A stretch of 64,000 bases of DNA from a bacterium. GTDB lineage: Bacteria > Vulcanimicrobiota > JABDET01. The DNA is taken from NCBI GenBank assembly GCA_021817145.1, contig JAKAVV010000002.1:124001-188000 (forward strand). Direction: 5' to 3'. Shown here one piece after another: positions 62,137-64,000 of the stretch. The position numbers and the translations under genes are program-made. Each line of letters starts with the position of its first letter. Positions within the stretch are counted from its first letter, which is position 1. The notes under the pieces were generated by a model that made no database searches, was not told the origin of the DNA, and saw nothing but the letters and a program-made list of their open reading frames with translations.

Positions 62137-63966
62137 TCAAATCTGATTTAAAGCTCTATCAATCACTGAATCTTCTGCAGAATGGCTTTTCTCTTCGTCT
62201 TTTGCGGCTGAAAACTTTAAAACAAACTGACTCCCCTCCCCCTTTCTGCTTTCAACCTGGATCTCTCCTCCCATTGATTTAACAATTCCATAGCTTACTG
62301 AAAGCCCTAATCCAGTCCCTTTACCAATCTCTTTTGTTGTGAAAAAAGGGTCGAAAATTTTAGGAAGATTTTCTTCTAAAATTCCGCATCCATTATCTGA
62401 AAAAGAAAGACAACTTTCTCTGGAATCTCCAAACGTGTTAATTTGAATCTTTCCCGACCTCTCTTTTTTCTCAAGAATGGCGTCTCTGGCATTCGATATT
62501 AAATTAGCGAGGACTTGAACAAGATTTTCAGGGACTCCATAAATAGGCATGGTTTCCTGAAAATCTATTTTAACTTGAATATTATCAAGGCTCAACTGTC
62601 TATTCCATAAATTTAAAGCGACTTTTACAACTTCCTCCAATTTAAAATTCTTTTTTTCGTCCTGGGATTTTCTTGAAAAATTAAGCAGCTTTTGAATGAT
62701 GTTCTGACATCTTTGAGAAGCCTGTATAATGGTTTCAACAGCGTCCCCATCCTCTGGTTTTTTCTGAAGCTGCCAGGCATTCAACAAAATAGCGCCAAGG
62801 GGATTATTGATTTCATGCGCCACTCCTGCAGCAAGCTGTCCCACTGCAGCCAGCTTGCTGGTTTCAATGAGTTGAGCCTGCATGGCTTTCAACTGAATAT
62901 TAGCCTCTACCACTTCTTTAAAAAGGAAACTGTTATGGATTGAGGAAGAAAGCTGCCCCGCCAGAATCGTGAGGAACTTTTCCTGTTCCTCTCCAATAAA
63001 AGGACGGCTGAGCAAAAGATATCCAAGGGTTTCTTTTTCTGTTTTCAAGGGCATGACAGCCAGTGGAAGAAGGGGTTGAGGGAAAAGAGCTGTAGGATGA
63101 GTTACAACTCTTGCTGCTCCCCCTTTTTCGTCAAAAAAATCTTTTTCTACCAAACTTCCCGGCAGAAAATTCTGTTGGAAAATTCCACAGGATGCTCCCC
63201 TTCTAAAAAGATCTTTGTCCCTTAAATAGATGCTCCCTCCAGAGGCTTTCAATTTTTCTGTCAGAGAAGTTAAAATCTCTGGAGCCATTCCCTGAAAATC
63301 AAGAGCTGATGACAGCCTCTTTGAAAGTTCATAAATAATCTGCAGTTTTTCTTTTTCAATATACGATTTAAATCCAAATTTAAAAACAAAAAAGACCACA
63401 AAAAGTGAAAAAGGGACGAAAAGGAAAAGAGGGGCGGAAAGAACGTGTTTTATAATCGGAACAAAAGGCGCCAAAAGGTAAAATGGAAGTTCAAGAGCAT
63501 ATCCTGATCCGATTTCTTTAAAAGAAAACGTCTCTTTAAATTGTTTAGCTTGAAGCAGAAAAGTAAGAAAATCCATAAGGATGTGGAAAAAAATCGCGGC
63601 TGCCAGCGGAAAGAAAAGAGTGGATGAAAATTGGGAAAAGTTGAACTTTCCTCCAATCTCTTCGTAGAAAAGAACAGTGATAAAAGTTGAAAAAGCATAA
63701 CGGATCAAATTTGAGGAAAGCGATCTTAAATTCAAGCGCAGTTTTCGAAAAAAAATCAATCTTCTTAAAAGAAAGAAGAGCAGAACCCCTAAAAAAACGG
63801 GGAAAATCGAAAGTGAACCCATGAGAAGGATATAAGAAAAAATCAAAGGATTATCAAAGCCAAAAGTAATGCTAGACCAGGGAAACCGAACGTATGTAAA
63901 AAGAGCAAGCGCAAGAAAAACCATCGCCATCCCCATTTCTGATAGAGAGACATGCAGCTCATCCAT
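62137..63966 (-). CDS. Membrane histidine kinase with GAF domain
   Basis: The 609-residue kinase has about six membrane helices in the first 200 residues, a GAF domain (about 205-350, with [17 protein letters not shown]), a short coiled coil, and the transmitter. His384 lies in [19 protein letters not shown], and the ATPase domain has [18 protein letters not shown] and [12 protein letters not shown]. The Asn and Gly boxes are intact. No extracytoplasmic sensor domain stands out, so the membrane part or the GAF domain may sense the signal. It is convergent with the SARP-type regulator and probably its partner. Upstream of its start (63967-64000) nothing further is visible. Confidence 0.92.
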   Translation of the reverse strand: MDELHVSLSEMGMAMVFLALALFTYVRFPWSSITFGFDNPLIFSYILLMGSLSIFPVFLGVLLFFLLRRLIFFRKLRLNLRSLSSNLIRYAFSTFITVLFYEEIGGKFNFSQFSSTLFFPLAAAIFFHILMDFLTFLLQAKQFKETFSFKEIGSGYALELPFYLLAPFVPIIKHVLSAPLFLFVPFSLFVVFFVFKFGFKSYIEKEKLQIIYELSKRLSSALDFQGMAPEILTSLTEKLKASGGSIYLRDKDLFRRGASCGIFQQNFLPGSLVEKDFFDEKGGAARVVTHPTALFPQPLLPLAVMPLKTEKETLGYLLLSRPFIGEEQEKFLTILAGQLSSSIHNSFLFKEVVEANIQLKAMQAQLIETSKLAAVGQLAAGVAHEINNPLGAILLNAWQLQKKPEDGDAVETIIQASQRCQNIIQKLLNFSRKSQDEKKNFKLEEVVKVALNLWNRQLSLDNIQVKIDFQETMPIYGVPENLVQVLANLISNARDAILEKKERSGKIQINTFGDSRESCLSFSDNGCGILEENLPKIFDPFFTTKEIGKGTGLGLSVSYGIVKSMGGEIQVESRKGEGSQFVLKFSAAKDEEKSHSAEDSVIDRALNQI

Positions 63967-64000
63967 CGTCTGGTAAAAACAGGGAAAACAGGAAAGATTT

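Overview
The window is a bacterial chromosome segment of fairly low GC (by eye about 40%). It has densely packed genes, strong AGGAGG-type ribosome binding sites, frequent ATGA/GTGA/TTGA start-stop overlaps, and tRNA genes that encode their own CCA ends. No rRNA, phage, insertion sequence or CRISPR array was seen. MEP isoprenoid genes (a dxs homologue, ispE), preQ0/queuosine genes, tatC, a Ser/Thr kinase with TPRs, a FecR plus CHASE2-cyclase pair and WG-repeat and stalk-domain proteins suggest an environmental, probably uncultured lineage. The sequence alone does not let me name the phylum.

Layout. 1-2.1 kb: end of a crotonase gene and a secreted lectin-like protein. 2.1-7.9 kb: a metabolosome (bacterial microcompartment, BMC) operon with a DXS-like enzyme, three pentameric vertex proteins, a CoA-acylating aldehyde dehydrogenase, an RpiB-like isomerase and deoxyribose-phosphate aldolase. 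Both the dehydrogenase and the aldolase carry N-terminal encapsulation-type helices. This matches the sugar-phosphate-utilising (SPU) class, but no hexameric shell gene is present. 7.9-11.2 kb: a CopA copper ATPase divergent from a CcdA-like thiol transporter whose helices are circularly permuted. 11.2-20.7 kb: a minus-strand block with a GH2 glycosidase, cysteine desulfurase, RNase II-type nuclease, ChbG-like deacetylase, orphan PTS EIIC, HAD phosphatase and methyltransferase. 20.8-24.5 kb: a PaoABC-type molybdenum aldehyde oxidoreductase. 24.5-31.7 kb: a nucleotidyltransferase pair, a kinase-TatC-TSUP-DUF1634 operon, cysS and rlmB.

31.7-38 kb: a minus-strand run of an EF-G paralogue, a tiny zinc protein, RidA, a MobA-like transferase, IspE and a catalytically dead transglutaminase-fold protein. 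38-40 kb: queC, DUF366 and queE. 40-50 kb is largely envelope and signalling: dihaem cytochrome c, FecR protein, CHASE2 cyclase, two secreted stalk-domain proteins with 14 perfect-length Pro/His repeats each, an MgtC/DUF4010 membrane protein and a WG-repeat protein. 50-57 kb: tRNA-Pro, dnaJ-like and clpB, an OGG1-type glycosylase, a FolD-PilZ fusion lacking the usual FolD catalytic lysine, and tRNA-Leu. 57-64 kb: two paralogous Gln/Asn-rich proteins around an ATP-grasp ligase that resembles graspetide maturases, then a REC-HD-TPR-SARP regulator convergent with a membrane histidine kinase.

The best candidates for new biology are the ATP-grasp locus with its two leader/core-like substrates, the DXS-containing BMC operon with altered active sites, the circularly permuted CcdA and the FolD-PilZ fusion.
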